A stretch of 12,437 bases of DNA from Dehalococcoides mccartyi (GCA_945888895.1 CAMDAY010000040.1:1-12437), one strand, 5' to 3'. Shown: positions 1-7,664, counted from the stretch's first letter. Notes: generated by a model from the letters alone, not told the origin. Translations and numbers: made by a program.

Positions 1-167
1 CGGATGGCGATGATGGCGAGGGCGCCCACGCTCGTTTCCGGTGTGTTGTCCCATCGCCGCCACGTCGGCGCGTGACCGATACCGACCGCCGCGACCTTAC
101 CTCGGTGCTCCCAGACTCCCAACCCTTCCTGCGTCCGATACATGGATGCAGGGATCATCTGTGCCAT
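1..167 (-). CDS. Thiolase-like acyl-CoA enzyme, N-terminal fragment cut by the window edge
   Basis: An open frame starts with ATG at 165-167 and runs 55 codons without a stop to base 1. The protein begins MAQMIPASMYRTQEGLGVWE and continues with GKVAAVGIGHAPTWRRWD, then a segment ending VGALAIIAI. The GKVAAVGIG strand followed by a helix (SVGALAIIAI, where a family member would continue 'xALxDAGL') is the usual start of thiolase / SCP-x-like acetyl-CoA acetyltransferase homologues that pair with DUF35 proteins. An AGAGAGG ribosome-binding site lies about 9 nt before the ATG. The gene is 43 bp downstream of, and on the same strand as, the DUF35 gene, the classic partner order. The active-site Cys and His lie outside the window, so catalysis cannot be judged. 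Family assignment rests on a short N-terminus plus context; the reading frame itself is secure. Confidence 0.72.
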   Translation of the reverse strand, partial: MAQMIPASMYRTQEGLGVWEHRGKVAAVGIGHAPTWRRWDNTPETSVGALAIIAI

Positions 168-210
168 GTGCTGAAACCTCTCTTCGTGCTCGGCGTTGCG
201 AACGAGGCGG

Positions 211-624
211 CTACGCGACGACCTGCCACTCGGGTACCTTCTGGCCGTTCCCGGGGGTGGTCTCGAAGATCATGCGCACCGACGCGCCGATCGGGACGTC
301 ATCCACGGGTGTGCCGGGCAGATGCGACATCATGTTGATGCCCGGAGCGTCCTCCAGATCGATCACAGCGACGTTGTACGGCTGGTCTTCCTGGAGCGAG
401 GAGATCGGCGTGTCGTACACCACGCCGTAGCTGTAGATAGTCCCGCGACCACTTACCTCACGCCATGTCAGTTGATCTGCCGTATTGCAGGCCGCGCACA
501 CGGGCTCCGGTGGGTGCTGGAAGCGGTCACAGTGGCTGCAATGCTGGAGGACAAGGCGGTCGTGGTTACACGCGCCCCAAAAGGATTTGTCCAATTCATT
601 CGCGACCGGTGATTGCTTGGGCAT
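211..624 (-). CDS. Zinc-ribbon OB-fold (DUF35) acyl-CoA-associated protein
   Basis: The 137-aa protein starts MPKQSPVANELDKSFWGAC. The N-terminal rubredoxin-like zinc ribbon has two CxxC pairs, C29/C32 and C43/C46 (QHCSHC and PVCAACN). It is followed by an OB-fold with the characteristic GRGTIYSYGVVY strand (residues 59-70) and a PYNVAVIDLED strand (82-92). This architecture is the DUF35/OB_aCoA_assoc family. Members act as small partners of thiolases or HMG-CoA-type enzymes; a role in substrate channelling or acyl-CoA binding is known for some. I chose the ATG at 622-624 because GGAAGGA precedes it by 9 nt and the domain begins immediately after; the frame stays open further upstream but would run into the permease gene. 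It sits 43 bp before the thiolase start and 200 bp after the permease stop, so it may share their transcript or have its own promoter. The specific substrate is unknown. Confidence 0.85.
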   Translation of the reverse strand: MPKQSPVANELDKSFWGACNHDRLVLQHCSHCDRFQHPPEPVCAACNTADQLTWREVSGRGTIYSYGVVYDTPISSLQEDQPYNVAVIDLEDAPGINMMSHLPGTPVDDVPIGASVRMIFETTPGNGQKVPEWQVVA

Positions 625-824
625 CCAGGTGCATCCTTCCCCATTCCGTGACGGCGCCCTCATGCATTGGGCGTCATGTCCTCTTGTACGTGACAGACGG
701 CGCGAGTGTCCTCGTCGATCGCTGTGAGTCGGCCTCGCTGCTCGTCTCCGGACGCCAACGTCCTTGCCGCACAGCGCGACACATCGATGGCACGAAGTAG
801 GCGCGATGCGGTCCGCCGTCTCCG

Positions 825-1715
825 CTAGCGTGAACCTCGAAGTCGTGGGTCGAGCACGTCTCGAACGACGTCGCCGAGCATGTTGAACGACAGGACCGTA
901 ACGCTGATCGCGATGCCCGGGAAGATAGCTAGCCACGGCGCAGTCTCCATGTACTGCCGTCCGGACGTCGAAAGCATCAGGCCCCACGATGGAGTCGGCG
1001 GCTGCGTCCCCAGTCCTAGGAAGCTCAAGCCAGCCTCGATCAGGATCGCCCCGCCGAGCGATGCCGAGATCAGGATCAGGATCGGCGCAACCACGTTGGG
1101 AAGGACGTGCCGGAACATGATCCGCAACTGGCTGGCACCCAGCGCGTGCGCCGCCTCCAGGTACACGTTCTGCCGCACGGAAAGCACCGCAGCGCGAACC
1201 ACCCGCGACGACGATGGCACGACGACGATCGCCACCGCCAGGATCACCTGCGTGGTGCCCTGGCCGAGCACTGAGACAAGCGTGAGCGCCAGCACCAGCC
1301 CCGGCAGAGCGAGGATACTATCGACGAATCGCTGCGCGATCAGGTCGAACTTGCCGCCAAGGAACCCACTCGTCAGGCCGAGCATCGTCCCTCCGAGGAT
1401 GCCCGTGCTGACGGCCAGCAGCCCGACATAGAGGGAGATGCGCGAGCCGTAGATCACGCGCGAGAACTGGTCGCGTCCGATGTTGTCCGTCCCGAACGGA
1501 TGAGCCCAACTCGGTGGCACGAACGTGGCGCGCGAGGTGGCGATCGGGTCGTACGCCGTCACCCACGGCGCGGTGATCGCGCAGAGCACGAGGATCGCGA
1601 TGATCGAGGCGAACACACCGCCAACCGGATTGCGCACGATGCGCAAGGCGGCTGTCAGCAACGGTCCGCGCGACTGGCGCGCCAGCATGAACGGCCGATC
1701 TGCGGTTGTTGCCAT
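825..1715 (-). CDS. ABC transporter permease, DppC/OppC type
   Basis: A 296-aa inner-membrane permease subunit of a family 5 (peptide/nickel/opine-type) importer. Visible hallmarks are an N-terminal helix (about 33-53), the HPFGTDNIGRDQFSRVIYGS block (72-91), the EAA loop from EAAHALGAS (187) to LPN (205-207), which contacts the ATPase, and EAGLSFLGLG (227-236) followed by PSWG. The protein ends with DVLDPRLRG, normal for the family, so it looks full length. The start at 1715 is preferred over one 19 codons earlier. AGGAG lies 6 nt before it, and the longer version would overlap the upstream permease gene. It follows the DppB-type gene after 31 bp, almost certainly in one operon. Such permeases work as a heterodimer with two ATPases, none of which is encoded here. 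Substrate cannot be deduced from the permease. Confidence 0.93.
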   Translation of the reverse strand: MATTADRPFMLARQSRGPLLTAALRIVRNPVGGVFASIIAILVLCAITAPWVTAYDPIATSRATFVPPSWAHPFGTDNIGRDQFSRVIYGSRISLYVGLLAVSTGILGGTMLGLTSGFLGGKFDLIAQRFVDSILALPGLVLALTLVSVLGQGTTQVILAVAIVVVPSSSRVVRAAVLSVRQNVYLEAAHALGASQLRIMFRHVLPNVVAPILILISASLGGAILIEAGLSFLGLGTQPPTPSWGLMLSTSGRQYMETAPWLAIFPGIAISVTVLSFNMLGDVVRDVLDPRLRGSR

Positions 1716-1746
1716 GAGTTGCTCCTGATCCCGTTGTAGGCTGCGG

Positions 1747-2697
1747 TTAGCGGTAGCGGATGCGCGGGTCAAGCACCACGTACGTCAGGTCGATTGCAAG
1801 GTTCGACATCACGAAGATCGTGGCCATCACCATCACTGAGCCCTGCACCTGCGTGTAGTCGCGATGCGTCACCGCGTCCAGCGTCAGCCGGCCGAGGCCA
1901 GGCAGCGAGAAGATCTGCTCGATGACCACCAAACCGCCCAACAGGCCCGTCAGCTGCGCACCAATGATTGTCACCACAGGCAACAGGCTGTTGCGCAGCA
2001 CATGTCGGATCACCACGTCACGCGCACGCAAGCCCTTGGCGTGTGCGGTGCGCACGAAGTCCTCTCGCATCACTTCCAGCATCGCGGATCGCGTCATCCG
2101 CGCAGTGACCGCCGCAAGCCGGTATCCGATGATCAACGCGGGAAAGATCAGCGCCTGCAGGTTGAGCAGCGGGTGCTCAAGCGGCGAGTACCAACCAAAC
2201 TCGGGTAGCCAACCAACGTACTTGGAGAGTACGAGCACCAACATGGTGGCCAAGAAGAAGTCCGGAACCGAAAGCCCCATGATCGAGAAGAACCGTGCGG
2301 CGTAGTCGATACGCGTGTTCTGTTTGACTGCGGACACCACTCCCAGCGGGATGGCGACAGTGACCGCAGTCAATACCGCGAGGACTGCGATCTCCGCCGA
2401 GACTCGCATCCGTCCCAGCAGCGTCGGGAGCACCTCGTCGTTCGTCCACAGCGATCGTCCGAAGTCGCCCTGCACTGCGTGGAACGCCCAGTCGAAGTAC
2501 TGCACGAAGAAGTTGCGGTCGAGGCCCAGTTGCTCGCGCATGCGCTGGAGGGTCTCAGGACTGGCGTACCCACTCTCCGCGATCCGGGCCATGACGACGT
2601 CGCCCGGCAGGATACGCAGCAGCGAAAAGATGATGAATGAAACGAGGATGAGTGACGGAAGCGAGAGTGCAAGTCGGCGAATGACGTACGGGCCCAT
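1747..2697 (-). CDS. ABC transporter permease, DppB/OppB type
   Basis: A 316-aa membrane permease beginning MGPYVIRRLALSLPSLILVS, the typical short cytoplasmic N-terminus and first helix of DppB/OppB proteins, followed by the conserved RILPGD turn (28-33). A periplasmic segment (about 40-95) precedes helices near 100-122, 138-160 and 180-200. The EAA loop runs from RTAHAKGLRARDVV (216) to RNSLLP (235-240). FSLPGLGRL (263-271) and the C-terminal YVVLDPRIRYR are also family signatures. I use the ATG at 2697, which has GAGGAA about 8 nt upstream; a start 13 codons earlier has no better signal. It is the first gene of the permease pair and is separated from the solute-binding protein gene upstream by 271 bp. 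It pairs with the DppC-type subunit to form the import channel. ATP-binding partners are missing from the window. Confidence 0.93.
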   Translation of the reverse strand: MGPYVIRRLALSLPSLILVSFIIFSLLRILPGDVVMARIAESGYASPETLQRMREQLGLDRNFFVQYFDWAFHAVQGDFGRSLWTNDEVLPTLLGRMRVSAEIAVLAVLTAVTVAIPLGVVSAVKQNTRIDYAARFFSIMGLSVPDFFLATMLVLVLSKYVGWLPEFGWYSPLEHPLLNLQALIFPALIIGYRLAAVTARMTRSAMLEVMREDFVRTAHAKGLRARDVVIRHVLRNSLLPVVTIIGAQLTGLLGGLVVIEQIFSLPGLGRLTLDAVTHRDYTQVQGSVMVMATIFVMSNLAIDLTYVVLDPRIRYR

Positions 2698-2765
2698 GTG
2701 CAGTTCCTCACTCGATTGCGGGAATTGCGGACTCAATCCGCTCGGTTTGCGTGTATCACAAACAT

Positions 2766-2785
2766 ACTATAGCGACACCTGTCAA
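2766..2785 (-). promoter_or_regulatory. Putative promoter/operator upstream of the permease operon
   Basis: About 70 bp before the DppB start, the plus strand reads ACTATA-GCG-ACACCTGT-CAA. On the minus (transcribed) strand this gives TTGACA, then GGTGT, then TATAGT. TTGACA is a perfect -35 hexamer, but TATAGT is only 8 nt away, so these two cannot be one sigma-70 promoter. The -10 at normal spacing (TTTGTG) is poor. The same ACTATA...ACACCTGT pair recurs before the solute-binding protein gene at 4765-4780, which makes a regulator-binding site likely. The presence of the motif is seen directly; its function is inferred. Confidence 0.4.
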
Positions 2786-2893
2786 GCGTGATCGGTGCTT
2801 CGGATCGCCGCCGAATGAGCGCCTGCAGCGCTCCGATCGCGTGGCACGCAGCGGTCGAGGCGTATCGATGACAACTGCGCGTCGAGCGCCGAT

Positions 2894-2929
2894 CGCTGCA
2901 TGCGCCCCACAACTGAGGTGCATGCAGCG
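2894..2929. repeat. Intergenic hairpin between binding-protein and permease genes
   Basis: A perfect 10-bp inverted repeat, CGCTGCATGC (2894-2903) and GCATGCAGCG (2920-2929), flanks a 16-nt loop. It lies 40 bp after the solute-binding protein stop (2969) on the minus strand. No T-run follows it on either strand, so it is not a textbook intrinsic terminator. It could stabilise the binding-protein mRNA, attenuate readthrough to the permeases, or end transcription by a factor-dependent route. Confidence 0.55.
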
Positions 2930-2968
2930 ACCCGTCACGTCACTCGTCGCGTCGGCCGCCGAGGGGCG

Positions 2969-4711
2969 CTACTTGTCGATCCAGACGTGCGGGATGAACT
3001 GGGAGTTCATGTAGCTGAACGGTCCCTTGAACCCTTCCCCGCCGACGCCAGCCAGCATACCGCGCAACCATGGTTGTCTTACGGTGTACGTGACGTTGTT
3101 GGCGTGCTCGATGCGATATGCCTTGTCCAGCACGTGATCCCAGATCTTCTTGTGGATCTCGCGCCGCTTCTGCGGGTTGAGCTCCACGCTCTGCTGGTCT
3201 GCCCACGTGTCGAGTTGCGGGTCTACGATGTTGAAGACGTTCGTCGGCAACCCCGTCTTCAAGTGGTCGCGGAAGTGGTTGTCGGCCTGGCTGCCGTGCG
3301 GGTCCCACACCTGCATCGTGTCCGGATAGCTCACGCCGACGAGCTGCGAGTTGAACGAAACGTAGTCCTTCGATTGCGGGTTCACGCCGATGCCAGCGCG
3401 CTTCCACTGATCGATGATCACCTCGTTCTGCGAGGTCTGGTACGGGTTGTAGTACGGCCAATCAAACTTGAGATTCTCCTGGCCTGCCGCCTGCAGCATC
3501 TTCTTCGCCTCGGCAACGTCGTAGCGCCACCACTTGCCCAACTCACTGCCGGTAGGCCGGTGATCCATGACGAACGGCCACGGGAACACCGGGATGGTTG
3601 CCGACTGGCCTGCGTACAACGTCTCGTTAATCTCATCGCGGTCCAGCAGCAGCGATAGCGCGCGGCGCACCCGCTCGTCTTGCCACTTTGGCAGCTTCAG
3701 GTTGAACGCGGTCATGAAGGAGGCTTTAACGAAGTACGTCTGCTGTATTTGCACGTCCGCTACGCTGGCCTTGATCGCATCCGCCTCGCGTGCATTGGCA
3801 GCGGTCGCCTGGCCGGTCTGACCGGCGCGGAACGCCGCGAGTTGCGCGGCGAGATCCGGGATCAGCCGATACTCATAGTTGTCGAGGTACGGCCCCTCTT
3901 TGCCCCAGTAGTCCGGGTTGCGGACGTACTTGCTGCCCTTCCCCGGTACTGCCTCTGTGAGGATGAACGGTCCGGTGCCGATCGCCACTTTGTCGATGCT
4001 GTTGTTGTCCGAAATCTCGCGCGGCATGATGTTCTGGTTCTGCTCGGCCAACGGCACGATGAAGTCCGGCGAAGGCTTTGTCAGCGTAACCCGCACCGTT
4101 GCCGCGTCCGGCGTCTCCACCTTGGCAACGGCCTCGTAGAGCGGGCCCCAGATGCCGACCGTCGAGTACCGCTTGATCGAGAGCGCCACGTCTTCCGCGA
4201 CGAACGGGCGACCGTTGACCGGCGCGACGTTCTGCCACTTCACGCCGGGGCGAATCTTGAAGACGTAGGTCATGCCGTCCGGTGAGATCTCCCACGACTG
4301 CGCCAGCGCACCCTCCAGATCCTTCTGCGGGTCGGAGGTGCCGGGGAGTTCGGTATCCTTGCTGGTCATCTTCCGACGCAGTAGGGAGTCGTACACGGTG
4401 TTGGTGATGCCAAGGTTGCCGATGGCGCCGCTCTTGGCGTTGTCCAGCGTCGCGAGGTCGTTGGCGATCGCGATGACCAGCGAGCCGCCGCGCTTCGGTT
4501 GCTTGGTCGTCAGCGGGATGGTGTGTGGGTAGAGCGTCTTCGGAGCTACGACAGCGGCGGTAGTGCCAGCGCTCCCTCCGGGTCTGGCGCCGTCAGCCCC
4601 CGGGTTGGCGCTTCGGCACCCGAAGAGTGCGGCGGCTGTCAGCCCAACGCTGCCGACCACCCCGGCCCGCAGCACTCCCCGTCGCGTCACTAGCGTATGG
4701 ATGTCTTTCAT
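2969..4711 (-). CDS. Family 5 ABC transporter solute-binding lipoprotein (copy 1)
   Basis: A 580-aa extracytoplasmic binding protein. The N-terminus has a twin-arginine motif (TRRGVLR, residues 9-15), a hydrophobic stretch and a lipobox ending LFGC with lipidated C32. Export through Tat as a membrane-anchored lipoprotein is therefore likely. A low-complexity Gly/Ala/Pro linker (33-56) precedes the SBP_bac_5 (DppA/OppA-like) fold. Family features seen include KIRPGVKWQN (152-161), PLAEQN (220-225), IGTGPF (244-249), RNPDYWG (264-270), LPKWQDERVRRALS (340-353), and DYVSFNS (449-455). Length is normal. It precedes the two permease genes on the same strand and should be their binding protein. A weak GAAGGG lies about 12 nt before the ATG. 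Strong similarity to the protein at 7782-9608 shows they are paralogues. Substrate is unknown: family 5 proteins bind peptides, opines, nickel, sugars or other small organics. Confidence 0.93.
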   Translation of the reverse strand: MKDIHTLVTRRGVLRAGVVGSVGLTAAALFGCRSANPGADGARPGGSAGTTAAVVAPKTLYPHTIPLTTKQPKRGGSLVIAIANDLATLDNAKSGAIGNLGITNTVYDSLLRRKMTSKDTELPGTSDPQKDLEGALAQSWEISPDGMTYVFKIRPGVKWQNVAPVNGRPFVAEDVALSIKRYSTVGIWGPLYEAVAKVETPDAATVRVTLTKPSPDFIVPLAEQNQNIMPREISDNNSIDKVAIGTGPFILTEAVPGKGSKYVRNPDYWGKEGPYLDNYEYRLIPDLAAQLAAFRAGQTGQATAANAREADAIKASVADVQIQQTYFVKASFMTAFNLKLPKWQDERVRRALSLLLDRDEINETLYAGQSATIPVFPWPFVMDHRPTGSELGKWWRYDVAEAKKMLQAAGQENLKFDWPYYNPYQTSQNEVIIDQWKRAGIGVNPQSKDYVSFNSQLVGVSYPDTMQVWDPHGSQADNHFRDHLKTGLPTNVFNIVDPQLDTWADQQSVELNPQKRREIHKKIWDHVLDKAYRIEHANNVTYTVRQPWLRGMLAGVGGEGFKGPFSYMNSQFIPHVWIDK

Positions 4712-4764
4712 CGTCGGACCGATCCCTTCGATTCCGGAGTAAGAGGATTGGACGGTACCGCCAG

Positions 4765-4786
4765 ACTATATCACACCTGTATATAG
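4765..4786 (-). promoter_or_regulatory. Putative operator/promoter upstream of the binding-protein gene
   Basis: On the plus strand, CTATAT (4766-4771), a 9-nt spacer CACACCTGT, and ATATAG (4781-4786) form a perfect 6-bp inverted repeat about 55 bp before the ATG at 4711. Read on the minus strand it contains TATAGT preceded by TGA, an extended -10-like element, although no good -35 is seen 17 nt upstream. ACTATA plus ACACCTGT is shared with the site at 2766-2782, with a spacer one nucleotide shorter. A dimeric repressor or activator site overlapping the promoter is the simplest reading. Confidence 0.45.
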
Positions 4787-4870
4787 CGAGATGGGTGCCG
4801 ATCCGCGGTGTGCCCGCCAGCGTGGCCCCGCCGCGAGCGTCCACCTCAGGGGACACGGGTCGCCGCGTGC

Positions 4871-7522
4871 CTAAACGCGGTTAGCTTCCCTGATCGCGGC
4901 GCGCTCGGGTTCGGTCAGGCCAAGTTCGTCGTAGACATCCACGTTGTGCTCGCCGAGCAAGGGCGCTCGTCGCGTGATCGCGCCCGGCGATTTCTCGTAG
5001 ATCGAGGCGAGTCCGGGGTAGGTGATGGTCCGCCCCAACTCCGGATGTTCGATCTCAACGAAGAAGCCGCGATCCGCCCAGTGCGGGTCGTTCAGTATCT
5101 CCTCCGGGGATCGCACCGCGCCGGCGAGGGATCCACGCTCCTGTGCGCCGTGGTAGGCCTCCTCGGCAGTGATGTTGGCGAAAAAGTGCTCCAGCACCTC
5201 CGCGATGTGTGACTGCTCGGCGAGGATGGTCGCGGCTTCCTGGTACTTCGGATCCAGGAGATCCTGCGCCAGCCCGTGGCGCTCCATCCATTCCGCCCAG
5301 AGCTTCAGTGTCTCCGGTGTGAAGCGGAACAGTGCTCCGGAGTTGATGTACGCACCGTCCTTGCAACGGAATTGCGTGCGAGGGCTTGGCTGCGCACTGG
5401 CATGCCGGCCGGTCTGACGCTTCACCATCTCCTTGCGGTATATCCACGTCGGCACGTGCGGCTCGGTGGTGATCGAGCATGCACCGTGCACCGATGCATC
5501 GATGTACTGGCCGCGCCCGGTGAAGTCGCGATGGGCGAGCGCCGCCATGATCGCGATGTACGCGTAGTGTGATCCCATGTGCCACGCGTTCCCGCCGCCC
5601 GGCGCAATCGGTGGGGCGTCCGGCAGCTCCGATTCGTCGTAGCCACAGCACGCCATCTGTCCGCCCGCGGCGAGGTGTACGAGGTCCGATCCTGCGTAGT
5701 CGTGCCACGGGCCAGCCTGCCCAAAGCCGGTCAGCGAGCACATGATCAGGCGCGGATTCAGTTCGCGCAGTTGTTCGTAGCCAAGGCCGAGCGAGGGCAG
5801 ATACCCCGGCGCGAACGTTTCCAGCAGCACGTCTGTCGTCGCCACCAAGCGTCGAAGCACGTCGCGGCCCGCCTCGGACTCAAGGTTCAACGTGATTCCG
5901 CGCTTGCTGGTGTTGTAGTGCCAGAAGTGGAGGCTGCGCTCCGGATGCGGAGTGTCCTGGTAAAACGGTCCGGTGTGCCGCTCCGTCGCGCCCTGCGGAG
6001 GCTCCACCTTGATGACATCGGCGCCGAGGTCCGCCATCAGTTTGCCGGCCCACTGGCCCTTCTCATCCGTCAACTCCAGTACGCGCAGATCGCCCAGTGG
6101 CCCGACTCCATGGCGGCTCCCAGAGCCGCGGTCAACAACCACGGGCGCGGGATCAGCGCCAACCGTCGGCGGAGTCACCATGGTGCCGTCCAGCAGGTAC
6201 GGTTCCATCGGCACGCTCTTCGGCCAGAACACGCCCTCCTCGAATCCGGTGCGCACATCGGCGTCGGACAGCCCAAGCAGCCCCGTGAGCACGAGCCGCG
6301 TGTGCTCCCCGACCAGCGGCGCCGGTCGGTCGACGGATGTGGGTGCGTCCGAGAGGGTAAATGGGAAGTTCTGCATCAGGTTCGTGCCCAGCACCGGGTG
6401 GAAGACTGGTCGATACAACTGCTGGAACCGCGATTGCACGTCGTGGTCCACGCGGTCTTCGGTGCTTTGTACGGGCATGGCGCGCACGCCGCTGCGCTGG
6501 CAGAGCGCGGCGACCTCGTACTTGCCCATCGTCTTCGTCCAGGCCTCGATGTGCCGATCGATCGCGTCCTGCTGTGCGATGCGACCGTCGAGGGTTCCGA
6601 GTTCCGGGCCAGCAGCCCACGACGGGGAGCCCATGACGGACACCAACGCCTGCCACTCGGTATCGCTGCCGCAGGTCAGCGCGCACCAATCGTTGTAGCC
6701 GCCACCGGCGGTGCGATAGGCGTTGTGCGGCACGGCGATCGGGCCTCGATAGTTGTTGACCACGGGTGCGCCTGGCCAGACGGCGCGGTTCCCCGGGGGG
6801 TACCCCTCGCGTCGCGAGCCACGACCGTTCACCGTCAGGTCAAGGAATGCCGGGCCGATCAGCGTCATGCCCGCCGCAACCTGCGAGAGATCCACGTGCT
6901 GCCCCTCGCCCGTCATGTTGCGGTGGTGCAGCGCCGTCAGTACTCCCATCAGCCCGTACATGCCGCCGGTGTCGTCCATGTATGACCAGCCCCAGCCTGC
7001 CGGCGGCTCCTCCGGTAGGCCGGAAGAGAACGTCAGGCCAGACAACGCCTGCACGATGGGCCCCGCGGTCTGGTAGTGATGGTTGCGCCCGACCTGTCCG
7101 AGTCCGGCCATCGAGACATAGATGATGTCTGGCCGGAGCTGCGTCATCTCCGCGTAGCCCAGCCCCCAGTTCTGCATGACGCGGGAGCTGAAGTTCTCGA
7201 TCACAATGTCGGACATCGCGAGCAGCCGCTTAATCAGGTCGATCCCCTGCGGCGAGCGGACATTCATGGTGACGCCGAGTTTCCCGGCGTTCGTGTCGTT
7301 GAAGAAGCCGCCGTTGTTGAACGTCGGGGTTGCGTCGGGCGGAGTCCCGCTCACGCTGCCGTTCATGCCGCCACGCATGTTGAACGTGCCAGTGCCGGGC
7401 TGCAGCCACTCGATCTTGATCACCTCGGCCCCGAGCGCCGCAAGCCAGCGTGTGGACCACGGCCCCGCCCGCACCCAGGTGAAGTCCAGCACGCGGATTC
7501 CAGTGAGCGGCCTGCGTTCCAT
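4871..7522 (-). CDS. Tandem double-domain family III CoA-transferase (CaiB/BaiF)
   Basis: An 883-aa cytoplasmic enzyme with two complete CoA-transferase family III units. Unit 1 (about 1-425) begins LTGIRVLDFTWVRAGPW with GAEVIKIEW (31-39) and VIENFSS (107-113). Unit 2 (about 472-883) begins LGDLRVLELTDEKGQWAG with GADVIKVEPPQGAT (500-513). The family moves CoA between carboxylic acids through an enzyme-bound anhydride on an Asp. In unit 1 the Asp region is MDDTGGMYG, with D183/D184 at the expected distance before the ALHHRNMTGEGQ segment. In unit 2 the equivalent stretch is NAWHMGSHYA (645-654), with Trp/His where Asp is expected, so unit 2 may be non-catalytic or structural. Most family members are about 400 aa; fused versions are known. 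The ATG at 7522 has GAAGGTGA just upstream. It is the first gene of the minus-strand cluster and likely activates the imported substrate. Substrate and CoA donor are unknown. Confidence 0.92.
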   Translation of the reverse strand: MERRPLTGIRVLDFTWVRAGPWSTRWLAALGAEVIKIEWLQPGTGTFNMRGGMNGSVSGTPPDATPTFNNGGFFNDTNAGKLGVTMNVRSPQGIDLIKRLLAMSDIVIENFSSRVMQNWGLGYAEMTQLRPDIIYVSMAGLGQVGRNHHYQTAGPIVQALSGLTFSSGLPEEPPAGWGWSYMDDTGGMYGLMGVLTALHHRNMTGEGQHVDLSQVAAGMTLIGPAFLDLTVNGRGSRREGYPPGNRAVWPGAPVVNNYRGPIAVPHNAYRTAGGGYNDWCALTCGSDTEWQALVSVMGSPSWAAGPELGTLDGRIAQQDAIDRHIEAWTKTMGKYEVAALCQRSGVRAMPVQSTEDRVDHDVQSRFQQLYRPVFHPVLGTNLMQNFPFTLSDAPTSVDRPAPLVGEHTRLVLTGLLGLSDADVRTGFEEGVFWPKSVPMEPYLLDGTMVTPPTVGADPAPVVVDRGSGSRHGVGPLGDLRVLELTDEKGQWAGKLMADLGADVIKVEPPQGATERHTGPFYQDTPHPERSLHFWHYNTSKRGITLNLESEAGRDVLRRLVATTDVLLETFAPGYLPSLGLGYEQLRELNPRLIMCSLTGFGQAGPWHDYAGSDLVHLAAGGQMACCGYDESELPDAPPIAPGGGNAWHMGSHYAYIAIMAALAHRDFTGRGQYIDASVHGACSITTEPHVPTWIYRKEMVKRQTGRHASAQPSPRTQFRCKDGAYINSGALFRFTPETLKLWAEWMERHGLAQDLLDPKYQEAATILAEQSHIAEVLEHFFANITAEEAYHGAQERGSLAGAVRSPEEILNDPHWADRGFFVEIEHPELGRTITYPGLASIYEKSPGAITRRAPLLGEHNVDVYDELGLTEPERAAIREANRV

Positions 7523-7643
7523 CGGTCACCTTCAGTCTGTGCCTCTGGCGGCTGCGATCCGGGGGAACCGGAAGTGGCCGCCGTTCAGGCTGATCCATCG
7601 CGAGTTGAGAGGGGACTGCCCCGGTCGCCCGATGGTCAGACGC

Positions 7644-7664
7644 GTGTCGGGCCTTACCCGACAC
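7644..7664. promoter_or_regulatory. Palindrome centred in the divergent intergenic region
   Basis: GTGTCGGG (7644-7651) and CCCGACAC (7657-7664) form a perfect 8-bp inverted repeat around a 5-nt centre, CCTTA. Its midpoint (7654) is within 2 bp of the midpoint between the two divergent starts, 7522 and 7782. This position and symmetry fit an operator for a dimeric regulator controlling both genes. No T-tract follows, and no transcript would need to end here. Function is inferred. Confidence 0.4.

Noticed and set aside
625..987. An N-terminal extension of the DUF35 frame to 987, giving a 258-aa protein
   Set aside because: It would overlap the permease gene by about 160 bp, has no matching domain, and the ATG at 624 has its own ribosome-binding site.
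2900..4285. Long plus-strand frames opposite the solute-binding protein gene
   Set aside because: Composition is that of high-GC antisense frames (Arg, Val, Leu, His), with no domain and no promoter or ribosome-binding site.
5579..6985. A 468-codon plus-strand open frame opposite the CoA-transferase
   Set aside because: It is antisense to a clearly recognised gene, rich in Arg/His/Val/Ala as expected of a high-GC shadow frame, and matches no known family.
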